Origin: Akkermansiaceae bacterium UBA956
GTDB taxonomy: Bacteria; Verrucomicrobiota; Verrucomicrobiia; Verrucomicrobiales; Akkermansiaceae
Assembly (NCBI GenBank): GCA_002293145.1
Contig: DBCO01000030.1
Span: forward strand, 1 to 40,004
Direction: 5' to 3'
Length of the DNA: 40,004 bases
Part shown: positions 16,929 through 25,474 of the stretch, piece after piece
Layout: the number at the start of each line of letters is the position of its first letter
How positions within the stretch are numbered: position 1 is the stretch's first letter
Translations under genes and position numbers: made by a program
The notes under the pieces: generated by a model
The model's input: only the letters and a program-made list of their open reading frames with translations
What the model was told of the DNA's origin: nothing
Databases searched by the model: none

Positions 16929-17717
16929 ATGTCATCTTCTTCTACTCCTAATCCTAACAGCCGACCTGATCTTGACGATACGATCAACGTCACCACCGCA
17001 CACAATAGTGCATCGATGACGGCTGCTGCTGCCAGGGAAAATCGCAACCCTGGCTCGAACAAAGAGCCTCTGTCTATCGCCACCTTTGCTGTCTGTGCTG
17101 TGATTTTCATCATCTGTGGTTCGGTGATCGGCAACGCCAGCGGCGGTTTCTTCAGTTACAACACCACCATCAAACCGGAATACGTGCGTGGCAAAGCTCC
17201 CGGCGTAGCCGATGATGTCGCCTTGCCACCGAAGCCGATCCTTAACGTTTACGTGAAAAAAGGTCAATCGCTTTACAGCGCCAAGTGCAATGGTTGCCAC
17301 GGTGCCGACGGCAAAGGCGATGGTGCTAACTATCCATCGCTCGTCGGTTCTTCTTGGTCCACAGGTCACACCGAGCGCTTCGCACAGGTGATCCTCAACG
17401 GTTTGCAAGGCCCTACTAGCACTGGAAAAGTCTACGGCGCTGGCGTGATGCCTGCCCAGGGTGGTGGCATGAGTGCACAAGATCTGGCATTCATCATGAC
17501 CTTCATCCGTAACAGCTTCGGCAACAGCGTTGGTGACGTCGTAAGCCCCGAAATGGCTCAAGCCGCGATCGATATCGCCGCCAAACGCAGTAATCCTGCG
17601 GCCCCAGTTACCGCTGAGGAGCTCAAAGCTCACGAAAAAGATCTCACTGGAGAAAAAATGGATCCAACCACACTCGTCGATCCGATCACTTTCAAGCCCG
17701 TCGGGGCCAAGAAGTAA
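16929..17717 (+). CDS. Membrane-anchored monohaem cytochrome c (CcoP position)
   Basis: 262 aa. It has a polar 48-residue N-terminus rich in Ser, Asn and Asp, a membrane helix (about 49-68) and one cytochrome c domain with CNGCHG (Cys120, Cys123, His124) and GVMPAQGGG as likely Met ligand. It occupies the CcoP position but has one haem site, not two. ATG 16929 is chosen; a TTG at 16896 in the same frame would add 11 residues but has no support. Last gene of the cluster, followed by a strong terminator. The haem domain is paralogous to that of the gene at 13827. Confidence 0.87.
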   Translation: MSSSSTPNPNSRPDLDDTINVTTAHNSASMTAAAARENRNPGSNKEPLSIATFAVCAVIFIICGSVIGNASGGFFSYNTTIKPEYVRGKAPGVADDVALPPKPILNVYVKKGQSLYSAKCNGCHGADGKGDGANYPSLVGSSWSTGHTERFAQVILNGLQGPTSTGKVYGAGVMPAQGGGMSAQDLAFIMTFIRNSFGNSVGDVVSPEMAQAAIDIAAKRSNPAAPVTAEELKAHEKDLTGEKMDPTTLVDPITFKPVGAKK

Positions 17718-17743
17718 TTTTTTTGAAGATCAAAATACCGAAC

Positions 17744-17772
17744 AAAAAAGCAGGCTCTAACCTGCTTTTTTT
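17744..17772. terminator. Bidirectional rho-independent terminator
   Basis: AAAAAAGCAGG, loop CTCTAA, CCTGC, then seven T. The A-run before the stem lets it serve both the respiratory operon (+) and the convergent regulator gene (-). Confidence 0.9.
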
Positions 17773-17785
17773 GCGTAAAAAATCG

Positions 17786-18856
17786 TCAGCGAGTTTTTGC
17801 GGGGCCGATAGTACCGCCGTTGATGAAAGTGGCGGGGGTGGTAATGGAGCGGTGATCCGTTTTTCCTCGGCTGATGTTATTAGCCCATTGCAAGATTCCC
17901 TGCTTGAGAGGCTCGGTCTCCCATGAGATCGAGGCGATAGCTGGTTCGCAGTTGGTGAAGCAGGGATCGTCATCGGTGCAAACAAGGGAAACATCTCCCG
18001 GTACAGTGATGCCACGGCGCAGCAGGAATTGAAAGGTCGCAATCAGGTAGCTCGCTTCATCGACGATCATCGCGGTGGGTGGGGTTAGGCGAAACAAGGA
18101 TGCAAGGCAACGTTGGAAGCCAGCATTGTTTTCCTCCCAGTCAGGTAGGTTGTAATCGCCGCAGGAGATACCGGCCTGTTGTATTTCATCGACAAAGGCT
18201 CCGACGCTGCGGTTGACCATGGGTTGTCTGCGGGCACGCCGACAGAGCAGCACGATGCGTTGGTGTCCGTAGTCGAGCAAGGTTTTTGTCGCCGCAGAAA
18301 ATGCTGGAGCTTTGTTTGGCCCAAAGCTCGCCATCGGAAGCCCTGTGTGTTCGCCAAAGATCGCAAAACACGGCTCAGCTCGATCAGCAAACCATTGCAA
18401 TACATCTCGTGTGCCTCCCAATATGATCCATGCATCGGCCGTATTCTCTTCGACCATGCGGGCGATTTTCCGGACATCGAAACGCAAGTCGGTTAGTGAG
18501 CGAGCGGTGTAGTAGGCAGAGTGACCGGCTTCGATGAGCGAATGAAAGCATTCGACCATGTAGTCGATGTTGCGGTCGGTGGTGTGATCGAAGTTCAGGA
18601 TCGCTATGCGCATGGCACGCGGGCTGTGACTATGTTTCGGGTTGATTAGTCTCTTGCGTCCAGCACCTTGGGAGAGGATCATGCCACTTTGTTGGAGGAT
18701 TTGTATCGCCGCTTCGATGGTTTTGGGGTTGACGCCGAGTTCTTTGGCTAACTGGTTTCTGCCCGGCAGTGTCTGCGTCCATCGCCCTGAGGAAATGCCT
18801 ACACGTAGGTGTTCGATCACTTGCTCGGTGATGGTGAGAAAATTAGCTTGTTGCAT
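17786..18856 (-). CDS. GntR/LacI-type transcriptional regulator
   Basis: 356 aa. Residues 1-70 are a GntR-type winged helix (EQVIEHLRVGISSGRW, LPGRNQLAKELGVNPKTIE, GMILSQGAGRKRL). The rest is a LacI/GalR-type sugar-sensing domain: MRIAILNFDH opens it, DAWIILGGTRD and HQRIVLLCRR lie in the first lobe, and PGDVSLVCTDDDP near the end is characteristic. This architecture is common for carbohydrate-locus regulators in Verrucomicrobiota. ATG 18856 is preferred; a GTG at 18877 would add seven residues. Transcribed away from the SASA esterase genes, which it probably controls in response to a sugar (inference from position). Confidence 0.88.
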   Translation of the reverse strand: MQQANFLTITEQVIEHLRVGISSGRWTQTLPGRNQLAKELGVNPKTIEAAIQILQQSGMILSQGAGRKRLINPKHSHSPRAMRIAILNFDHTTDRNIDYMVECFHSLIEAGHSAYYTARSLTDLRFDVRKIARMVEENTADAWIILGGTRDVLQWFADRAEPCFAIFGEHTGLPMASFGPNKAPAFSAATKTLLDYGHQRIVLLCRRARRQPMVNRSVGAFVDEIQQAGISCGDYNLPDWEENNAGFQRCLASLFRLTPPTAMIVDEASYLIATFQFLLRRGITVPGDVSLVCTDDDPCFTNCEPAIASISWETEPLKQGILQWANNISRGKTDHRSITTPATFINGGTIGPAKTR

Positions 18857-18941
18857 GCTTGAAACATGCCCTAGCACTGGTCAGGATGCAAATAGCATTT
18901 TTATTCTGTTCACAAATATTTTTCTAGTAGCATACTAATTC
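18857..18941. promoter_or_regulatory. Divergent promoter region with small palindromes
   Basis: The 85 bp between the regulator and the first esterase hold two short inverted repeats: ATGCAAATAGCAT (18886-18898) and TAGTAGCATACTA (18925-18937, five bases before the esterase ATG). Either could be an operator of the divergent GntR/LacI regulator; arms are only 4-5 bp, so this is weak. Confidence 0.35.
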
Positions 18942-20171
18942 ATGAAATTCTTTTGTGCCATGCGGCGCCGACGTAACGGTTTCTTCATCGTGTCCTGTAG
19001 CTCGGCACTCGCAGCGTGGTCAGTTCTTGAGGCAAAACCTCTGCAAGTTTACATCCTTGCCGGGCAATCGAACATGCAAGGGCATGCTCATGTTAGAACG
19101 ATTGAGCACATTGCCATGGATCCTGCGACCAAGCCGATTTGGCAGGAAATGCATCAAGCAGATGGTTCGCTTAAAGTGTGTGAGCGGGTTTGGATTTCTT
19201 CGTTAGGGACATCAGAAAAGGAACAAGTCGGCAAGCTCACCACGGGTTTTGGTGCCGATCAACGCGGGCCGAAAATTGGTCCCGAGTTCACCTTTGGCAT
19301 TTACATGGAAAAATCAACAGACGCTCCGATTTTGTTGATCAAGACATCGTGGGGCGGCAAGAGTTTGCACACGGATTTTCGGCCTCCCTCCGCAGGTCCG
19401 TATGTGTTCGAACCAACACAACTAGTGCAATGGAAAACGCAGGGCAAAGATGTCGATGCCTTGCTGGCCGAGAAGAAGCAACAAACCGGCGTATTTTATC
19501 GCATGATGATCGAGCATGTGAAATCTGTTTTGGAAAATCCACTACGTGTGGTCCCGGGCTACGATGCGAAGGAAGGCTATGAATTATCGGGCTTTGTGTG
19601 GCTACAAGGATGGAATGACCTTGTGGATGGTGGTGCCTACCCGCAACGCGACAAACCAGGTGGCTACGATGCGTATAGTACCTCAATGGCGCATTTCATT
19701 CGCGATGTGCGCAAAGATCTCTCGGCACCGAAACTGCCTTTTGTCATCGGCGTGCTCGGTGTCGGTGGTCCCACGGAAAAATATGGTCCAGACCAACAGC
19801 GTTATAAATTGATCCATCAGCAATTCCGTGACGCGATGGCAGCTCCCGCGAGTTTGCCCGAGTTCAAGGGCAACGTCGTTGCTGTGCGCACAGAACAATT
19901 CTGGGATGCCGAATTGCAAGCGGCGATCAACAAGGATAACGCCATCAAGCGCGAAGCCGATCAAGCGGCAAAACAGCAGAAGTTGGAACCTGCCGAGGCC
20001 AAAAAATTACTCGACGAAAAACGACTTGCCGGACTTAATGAACGCGAGCGAAGTATTATGGAAAAAGGTATTTCGAACTTCGAGTTCCACTATCTCGGCT
20101 CTGCAAAAATCCTTGGCGGCATTGGCAAAGGATTCGCTGAGGCGATGATCGAGCTGAATAAAAAAAAGTAA
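18942..20171 (+). CDS. Secreted SASA-type carbohydrate esterase
   Basis: 409-aa protein with an N-terminal basic and hydrophobic export signal (MRRRRNGFFIVSCSSALAAW). The SGNH/SASA (PF03629) catalytic block is VYILAGQSNMQGH, with nucleophile Ser43. IGPEFTFGIYM, LIKTSWGGKSL and FVWLQGWNDL are further family blocks. Such enzymes remove acetyl groups from sialic acids or plant polysaccharides such as xylan; the substrate is not readable. The catalytic His is probably in the C-terminal part (FEFHYLGSAKILGGIGKGFA). ATG 18942 or 18960 may be the start. It is followed by a second SASA gene after 62 bp. Confidence 0.87.
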   Translation: MKFFCAMRRRRNGFFIVSCSSALAAWSVLEAKPLQVYILAGQSNMQGHAHVRTIEHIAMDPATKPIWQEMHQADGSLKVCERVWISSLGTSEKEQVGKLTTGFGADQRGPKIGPEFTFGIYMEKSTDAPILLIKTSWGGKSLHTDFRPPSAGPYVFEPTQLVQWKTQGKDVDALLAEKKQQTGVFYRMMIEHVKSVLENPLRVVPGYDAKEGYELSGFVWLQGWNDLVDGGAYPQRDKPGGYDAYSTSMAHFIRDVRKDLSAPKLPFVIGVLGVGGPTEKYGPDQQRYKLIHQQFRDAMAAPASLPEFKGNVVAVRTEQFWDAELQAAINKDNAIKREADQAAKQQKLEPAEAKKLLDEKRLAGLNERERSIMEKGISNFEFHYLGSAKILGGIGKGFAEAMIELNKKK

Positions 20172-20233
20172 GCAGATGATTCGGCTATTGTCCTGAAAGA
20201 ATATCCACTCTTGTTACGAATCTTATTACGACG

Positions 20234-21835
20234 ATGAAAACCCTGTTATTATGTATCAGTCTAGTGCCATGCCTGGTGCATGCGGAATTGACCGTGCCTC
20301 ATTTTTTTTCCGATCACATGGTGCTTCAGCGTGAGCGTGCCGTGTCTATTTGGGGAAAAGCGAATGCTCTTACGGAAGTGAAGGTTGAATTCAAAGGCAA
20401 GTCTACTCAAACCAAAGCGGATGCCGATGGCAAATGGCTGGTGAAGTTAGAGACTGGTGTGGCCGATGCCAAAGGTGCTACGATGTTGATTCAATCAGGC
20501 GCTGAGAAGAAAGAAATCGTCGATATCCTCGTTGGCGAAGTCTGGTTTGCTTCGGGCCAATCGAACATGTCCTATCAAATGAAAGCATCACCGCAGTATG
20601 CTGGCCTAACGAAAAAATCGACACATCCGAATTTACGGATGTTCGATGCTCCACGAGTCACGGCGGTACATGCGCAAGACGACATTCCAGGTAAATGGGC
20701 TGCCGCCACCCCCGAGACGGTGCCGAATTTTTCTGCAGTGGCATTTTTCTTTGCCCGCAAATTGCATCTCGATCTGGGGATTCCGATCGGCGTGATCAAC
20801 AGTTCGTGGGGTGGAAAACCCGTCGAGACATTTACCAGTCGCGAAGCCCTCAACACGCTGCCGGGCACCAAGTCCTTGGTCGATGCCCAACTGAAGGCGG
20901 ATGCCAACTACGATGAAAAGATAGCCCAAGAAGTCTATCAGAAGAAGCTGAAAAACTGGCAGGAAATGAATCAGCAAGATGCGAAAAAGGCCGCCAATCA
21001 GCGCGGTAAAAGCGCACAACGGCCCGCGCCACCCAAGCGCCCGCTTGATCTCGAAGGCAAACCGGGGGTGTTGTTTAACTCGATGATCCATCCCTTTATC
21101 GGCTTCACGTTGCGCGGTGCCATCTGGTATCAGGGGGAAGGTAATACCTACGTTAATGCTGTTCCCTACGATCTCACTCTGCCGCTTATGATCAACGATT
21201 GGCGCAAGCGTTGGGATGATGATTTTTCTTTTTACTACGTGCAACTCGCCAACTTCCAACAACCATCCACTGCTCCTGGCACAGCGCATCCATGGCCCTT
21301 GCTGCAAGATCGCATGCGCCTTGTCTTAGCCACCACACCCAAGACCGGCATGGCGATCATCAATGATGTCGGCGCGGCAAATGACATTCATCCGAAAAAC
21401 AAAAAAGATCCAGGCGAACGTCTCGCGCTCTGGGCACTGGCTAAAGATTACGGTAAAGACATCACCTATTCGGGACCACTTTATCAGTCTAATGAAATCA
21501 AAGGCGATGCCATCCGCGTGACTTTTGCGCAGAGCGGAATGGGACTGAAATCGCGCGATGGTGGCGAACTGAAACGTTTTGAAATCGCCGGTGCCGATCA
21601 AAAATGGCACTGGGCTGAAGCGAAGATCGATGGCAAAGACAGAGTGATGGTTCGCAGTACCGAGGTGAAACAACCCGTCGCAGTGCGTTATGCTTGGGCT
21701 GCTAATCCCGAAGGCGCAAATCTCGTCAACAGCGAAGGATTGCCCACTTCTGTATTCCGCACCGATGACTGGGGGCAAATGCCGATGCCAGTTACACCCA
21801 AGAAAATCCATAAAGCTCCCGCGAAATCTCGATGA
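20234..21835 (+). CDS. Sialate O-acetylesterase-like SASA protein
   Basis: 533 aa with a Sec signal peptide (MKTLLLCISLVPCLVHA). A beta-sandwich N-terminal domain (VPHFFSDHMVLQRERAVSIWG) precedes the SGNH block GEVWFASGQSNM (Ser110), INSSWGGKPVE and GAIWYQGEGN. NDVGAANDIHPKNKKDPGERLALWAL holds the likely catalytic Asp-His pair. This two-domain layout is typical of Bacteroidota/Verrucomicrobiota enzymes that deacetylate sialic acid or hemicellulose. It is distinct from the single-domain neighbour upstream. Its TGA stop overlaps the ATG of a decayed sulfatase (ATGA), implying a former operon. Confidence 0.9.
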   Translation: MKTLLLCISLVPCLVHAELTVPHFFSDHMVLQRERAVSIWGKANALTEVKVEFKGKSTQTKADADGKWLVKLETGVADAKGATMLIQSGAEKKEIVDILVGEVWFASGQSNMSYQMKASPQYAGLTKKSTHPNLRMFDAPRVTAVHAQDDIPGKWAAATPETVPNFSAVAFFFARKLHLDLGIPIGVINSSWGGKPVETFTSREALNTLPGTKSLVDAQLKADANYDEKIAQEVYQKKLKNWQEMNQQDAKKAANQRGKSAQRPAPPKRPLDLEGKPGVLFNSMIHPFIGFTLRGAIWYQGEGNTYVNAVPYDLTLPLMINDWRKRWDDDFSFYYVQLANFQQPSTAPGTAHPWPLLQDRMRLVLATTPKTGMAIINDVGAANDIHPKNKKDPGERLALWALAKDYGKDITYSGPLYQSNEIKGDAIRVTFAQSGMGLKSRDGGELKRFEIAGADQKWHWAEAKIDGKDRVMVRSTEVKQPVAVRYAWAANPEGANLVNSEGLPTSVFRTDDWGQMPMPVTPKKIHKAPAKSR

Positions 21836-22265
21836 AAATTATCGCTCTCTTTTGCTCCGTTGCCTCAATTGCTTTTGCTGCAGAGCGTCCTAACATTCGG
21901 ATCATCATGAGCGATGATCAAGGTTATCAAGACGCAGGCTTCGGAGGCAGCAAGCAAGCGATCACGCCTCATCTCGATGCTCTAGCGTAATCAGGGATTC
22001 GCTGCACCAATGGTTCGCGATGCGTGAAGTAAAATGGAAGCTTATTCTCCTGAAGGATCAATCCTCACCTGTGCTATACGATCTCGAATTGGACATGGCT
22101 GAAACCAAAGACTGCGCTGCCGAACATCCTGAGATCGTGAAAAAAATGCAACAAGCTCTCGATGGATGGACCAAGCAATTGGTCCATCCCGCGTTCCCAG
22201 GCAGTTCGATCAAAAATGAAGACTGGGGCCCTGCAGGCGCGAACCAAAAGGCCAGAGCGAAGTGA
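21832..22265 (+). pseudogene. Decayed sulfatase with internal deletion
   Basis: The 5' part encodes a signal peptide (KIIALFCSVASIAFAAERP) and a classical sulfatase start, MSDDQGYQDAGFGG followed by TPHLDALA, then an in-frame TAA at 21988-21990. Beyond it SGIRCTNG continues the same family pattern. The reading then passes to another frame with a sulfatase C-terminus (FAMREVKWKLIL, SPVLYDLELDMAETKD, AAEHPEIVKKM) ending at 22265. The entire middle, including the Cys-x-Pro-Ser-Arg active site, is missing. An 81-codon frame (22020-22265) alone is unlikely to be functional. Confidence 0.88.
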
Positions 22266-22417
22266 GGTGAGATTTGGTCAGAGTATCGACGTCAGCGAGC
22301 GGTGTGACCTTGGAGTATCGATCCGTGTCTGGAGGAGGGGCTTGTTTTGTTGTCACTGGCCACTGGTCACTGGTTCAGGTGCTTGACAGGGTAGGGGCGA
22401 TGTTTTAATGAAGATTC

Positions 22418-23194
22418 ATGCATGAAACACATCATTTGACGGGGTTGCGATTGGACGGGAAAGTGGCTTGGGTTACGGGAAGTAGCCGTGGCTTGGGGAA
22501 GGCGATGGCGCTTCTGTTAGGAAAACTCGGTGCTCGGGTGGTGGTGAATTGTTTTTCAAACATCGCGCAAGGGCAATCGGTGGTCGAACAGATCGTAGCA
22601 GAGGGCGGACAGGCTTTGTTGGTGGCGGGCAATGTGATGTCCCTCGATGAGGTTGATCGCATGGCCGAAGAGATCGAGTCTCATTGGGGCGGCGTGGATA
22701 TTTTGGTGACGAATGCCACACCTCCGCAGCCGATGAAATTCATTGCCGATTACCAGTGGGAGGAATATCAATCGATGTTAGATGCTTTTGTGAAAAGTCC
22801 CTTTTTGTTGAGTCAGCGAGTGTTGCCTGGCATGAAAGCGAGCAAGTGGGGACGCATCATTCAGATCACCAGCGAAGTATTTCACGTCGGCATGCCCGAG
22901 TTTTCCGCCTATGTTTCGGCAAAAGGTGGACAGATCGGTTGGTCGCGTTCGATGGCTAACGAATTGGCAGCCGAGGGTATCACGGTGAACTGTGTGGCAC
23001 CGGGCTGGATTCCGGTGGAGCGTCATGACAATGATCCGCAAGACGCCAAGGATGCTTATGTCAAAACGGTGCCGATGCAGCGCTGGGGCACGCCGGATGA
23101 TGTGGCTTGGGCGGTGGCGTGGTTCGCGAGTGAGCAGGCCGGCTTCCTCACAGGACAAACGCTGGTGGTCAATGGTGGTCGTAGCCTGAACTAA
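22418..23194 (+). CDS. Short-chain dehydrogenase/reductase (FabG-like)
   Basis: 258-aa classical SDR. The cofactor motif TGSSRGLGKA lies near residues 20-29, a NAT segment takes the place of the usual NNAG, and the catalytic Tyr-Lys pair lies in YVSAKGG with a preceding Ser (ITSE). The C-terminus GFLTGQTLVVNGGRSLN is typical. NADP is probable from the Arg after the glycine motif. It oxidises or reduces a hydroxyl/keto group of an unknown substrate; FabG-like automatic names would be guesses. The small membrane protein follows after 7 bp, so the two are probably co-transcribed. Confidence 0.88.
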   Translation: MHETHHLTGLRLDGKVAWVTGSSRGLGKAMALLLGKLGARVVVNCFSNIAQGQSVVEQIVAEGGQALLVAGNVMSLDEVDRMAEEIESHWGGVDILVTNATPPQPMKFIADYQWEEYQSMLDAFVKSPFLLSQRVLPGMKASKWGRIIQITSEVFHVGMPEFSAYVSAKGGQIGWSRSMANELAAEGITVNCVAPGWIPVERHDNDPQDAKDAYVKTVPMQRWGTPDDVAWAVAWFASEQAGFLTGQTLVVNGGRSLN

Positions 23195-23201
23195 CAGGAT
23201 C

Positions 23202-23486
23202 ATGGCAAATCAACCATCGGAATGGGAATCCTCCAAGATGCTAAGCAAGGCGATTTTGCATGATCGCACGATGCGGCGGAAATTACTGGGTTGGGCTGCT
23301 TTGTTAATGTTGGCGTTGTTCGCCATTGGTTTGTGGGTCATTCAAACTTGGCTCGCACAGTCTTTGCTACGTTTCACACTATGGTGGTTAGGCTGCGCGG
23401 TTTACACCGGCGTGGTGATGCTTTTTGCCTTCTACGATGCCTTGCGAGCGGTGAGGGAAGAGCGTGAGAAATTTGAGCAGGAATAG
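23202..23486 (+). CDS. Small two-helix membrane protein
   Basis: 94 aa with two hydrophobic segments (about 29-48 and 57-78) and a charged C-terminus (RAVREEREKFEQE). N-terminal 20 residues are polar. I do not recognise a family. Spacing of 7 bp after the SDR gene, codon use like its neighbours and clear helices argue that it is real. Function unknown. Confidence 0.7.
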   Translation: MANQPSEWESSKMLSKAILHDRTMRRKLLGWAALLMLALFAIGLWVIQTWLAQSLLRFTLWWLGCAVYTGVVMLFAFYDALRAVREEREKFEQE

Positions 23487-23676
23487 GGGCGGGATTGATG
23501 TTTAGATTAAACGCAAAGTTCGCAAAGACTGGAAGACTCGAAGGTTGTTTTGGTAGTGTTTTGTTACAAGATTCCAAGATTTTCAAGAGGGACATGATCG
23601 AGGCTTATTTGTGGTTAATGGTGAAAAGGCTTTGCGCATTTTTGGTTTGTAACCAGCACCCGAAAATGAAGATTGA

Positions 23677-24660
23677 ATGTCTAGGGATATCGGGTTAGCG
23701 TCGGACGTGACCAAGCCACCGCGATATCCACTAATATTCAACCCAAAGGCGCGGAGTCAGCGGGCACAGAGGGCGGAGAGCTTCATCATGGAGCGGGCGA
23801 CACGTTTTGCCATGTATGCGACGAGCTCGCCGGAAGAGGCGCGTGACTTGGCCGCGAATTTTGCAGCGGAAGGTGCGCCCGTGGTGGTGGCTGCGGGGGG
23901 CGATGGCACGCTGAATGCCGTGTTGCAAGGTCTAGCGGGATCGACCACGGCACTGGGTGTGATCCCCGCGGGGACAATGAATGTTTTCGCGCGTGAGCTA
24001 GGCATTCCTTACGGACATCTCGATAAAGCCTTCGAGGTGATCGAGGCGGGCTACATTCGCGAAATTGATTTGTTTGAGGTCAATGGCTCGCCTTTTATGC
24101 AAATGGCCGGATTGGGCTTTGATGCCTCGGTGATCGAAGAAACCACATGGGAAAGTAAAAAAATGTTAGGCCCATTGGCTTATCTGTTGGCGGCTGTAAA
24201 AGTGCTCGGTGAAAAGCCGCCGAAGATGGAGGTGATCACTGCGGAAGGGGAGTGTGTGGAAGGCGTGGCGGTATTGGCGGGCAATGGCACGCTGTATGGC
24301 GGGCAGTTGCCGTTGTTTCGCAAGGCCGACAATCAGGACGAAATGTTAGACGTGCTGGTATTCCAGGAATCGGGCTATCGCTTGGTGCTCGATTCCTTTG
24401 CGAGTCTGGCGCGGGGTGGGGTGGATTTATCAAAATCTGTGACGCATTTGCAGTCGCGCGATTTTGTCGTTCGCTGCGCTAGGGAATTTCCGATCCAAGT
24501 GGATGGAGAATTGTTAGGTCGGGCTACGGAGGTGCATTTCCGGGCCATCGAGCGCAAACTGCGCGTGTTAGCTCCGGAGCATCCGATAGTCAGTCGCTTT
24601 GGTGAAGCGATGAAATCTTTGGGTGGATGGACGAGAAAAATGCAAGGCATCGAGGAATGA
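23677..24660 (+). CDS. Diacylglycerol/lipid kinase (YegS/BmrU family)
   Basis: 327 aa with the DAGK catalytic domain. YPLIFNPKARS near the N-terminus and the nucleotide motif VVAAGGDGTLNAVLQGL (Gly-Gly-Asp-Gly at 74-77) define the family; GVIPAGTMNVFARELGIP, AGLGFDASVI and a C-terminal VDGELLGRATEV block follow. It phosphorylates a lipid such as diacylglycerol or a sphingoid base at the inner membrane face; the exact lipid is unknown. Its stop overlaps the start of the next gene, so the two are translationally coupled. Confidence 0.92.
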   Translation: MSRDIGLASDVTKPPRYPLIFNPKARSQRAQRAESFIMERATRFAMYATSSPEEARDLAANFAAEGAPVVVAAGGDGTLNAVLQGLAGSTTALGVIPAGTMNVFARELGIPYGHLDKAFEVIEAGYIREIDLFEVNGSPFMQMAGLGFDASVIEETTWESKKMLGPLAYLLAAVKVLGEKPPKMEVITAEGECVEGVAVLAGNGTLYGGQLPLFRKADNQDEMLDVLVFQESGYRLVLDSFASLARGGVDLSKSVTHLQSRDFVVRCAREFPIQVDGELLGRATEVHFRAIERKLRVLAPEHPIVSRFGEAMKSLGGWTRKMQGIEE

Positions 24661-25376
24661 CAAGCTTGGAGGAGATGAAGCAGCAATCAACAGCACCGCG
24701 AGAGAATGTGCCGAGGAGCACGGCTTTGTGGAGGGCTCGCAAAAGCAGATTTATCAAATGCTGCGTATGGTCTTGCGCGCTCATGATTGCTTGGTTCATC
24801 TGGGTTCAGGCATCGGTGGTGCAATTCTCGCGCGGGAAGAATTTTGACCAGATCGAAGCGTTGCCAAGTCAACAAGTCGGCTTGGTTTTTGGTTGTGATG
24901 ATCAATTTCAGGGGCGAGATAACTTGTATTTTGTCTATCGGATCGAAGCTGCCGCCGCGTTGTGGCATGCGGGGAAATTGCAGTGCCTGATCGTGTCGGG
25001 TGACAATCGGAGTCCGCATTACAATGAGCCATTGAAGATGAAACAGGCATTGGTCGCGAAAGGTGTGCCACCACACAAGGTGGTGTGCGACTACGCAGGC
25101 TTGCGCACTCTGGATTCTGTGTTGCGTTGCAAAAAAGTCTTTGGTGTCAGTGACTGCATTGTCATTAGCCAGAAATTTCAAAACGAGCGAGCGATTTGCA
25201 TTGGGCGTGCGCACGACATGCGGGTGATTGGCTACAATGCGCAAGATGTGGAAGGTCGCGGGGGTCGCAAAACAAAAGTGCGCGAACTGGGCGCGCGAGT
25301 CATGATGTGGCTGGATCTCCATGTGTTGCACACGGAGCCGAAACATCTCGGGCCGCGCGTTATCTTGCCGCTTTAA
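24657..25376 (+). CDS. YdcF/SanA-family (DUF218) membrane protein
   Basis: 239 aa. After a basic N-terminus (RARKSR) comes one membrane helix (about 35-50). The rest is a DUF218 domain: VGLVFGCDD, YRIEAAAALWHAGKLQCLIVSGDN, MKQALVAKGVPPHKVVCDYAGLRT (split across the domain core) and SQKFQNERAICIGR. Relatives include SanA, linked to envelope barrier function, and YdcF. ATG 24657 overlaps the preceding stop (ATGA) and is preferred to an in-frame ATG at 24627, which would overlap the kinase gene by 34 bp. Confidence 0.88.
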   Translation: MTSLEEMKQQSTAPRENVPRSTALWRARKSRFIKCCVWSCALMIAWFIWVQASVVQFSRGKNFDQIEALPSQQVGLVFGCDDQFQGRDNLYFVYRIEAAAALWHAGKLQCLIVSGDNRSPHYNEPLKMKQALVAKGVPPHKVVCDYAGLRTLDSVLRCKKVFGVSDCIVISQKFQNERAICIGRAHDMRVIGYNAQDVEGRGGRKTKVRELGARVMMWLDLHVLHTEPKHLGPRVILPL

Positions 25377-25474
25377 CGGTTGGATTGAATGAATTCGTCT
25401 TATAGATCTCAGGAAATTTGATCTTTCCTCCTTGCGGCCGCGTTTTTTTTGCGCTAAGGGCTTAACTGTAGATC

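Noticed and set aside
23495..23698. 67-codon frame before the lipid kinase
   Set aside because: Begins in degenerate CGCAAAG repeats, overlaps the kinase start and has no protein-like pattern.
23740..23782. GCGGAG/GCAGAG-like bases inside the lipid kinase gene, resembling the dispersed repeat
   Set aside because: They encode the conserved NPKARS region of the kinase family; the similarity is by chance.
25431..25452. GCGGCCGC followed by T8 as a terminator
   Set aside because: The palindrome leaves no loop for a stable hairpin; only a weak AGGAAA/TTTCCT stem lies upstream and is not next to the T-run.
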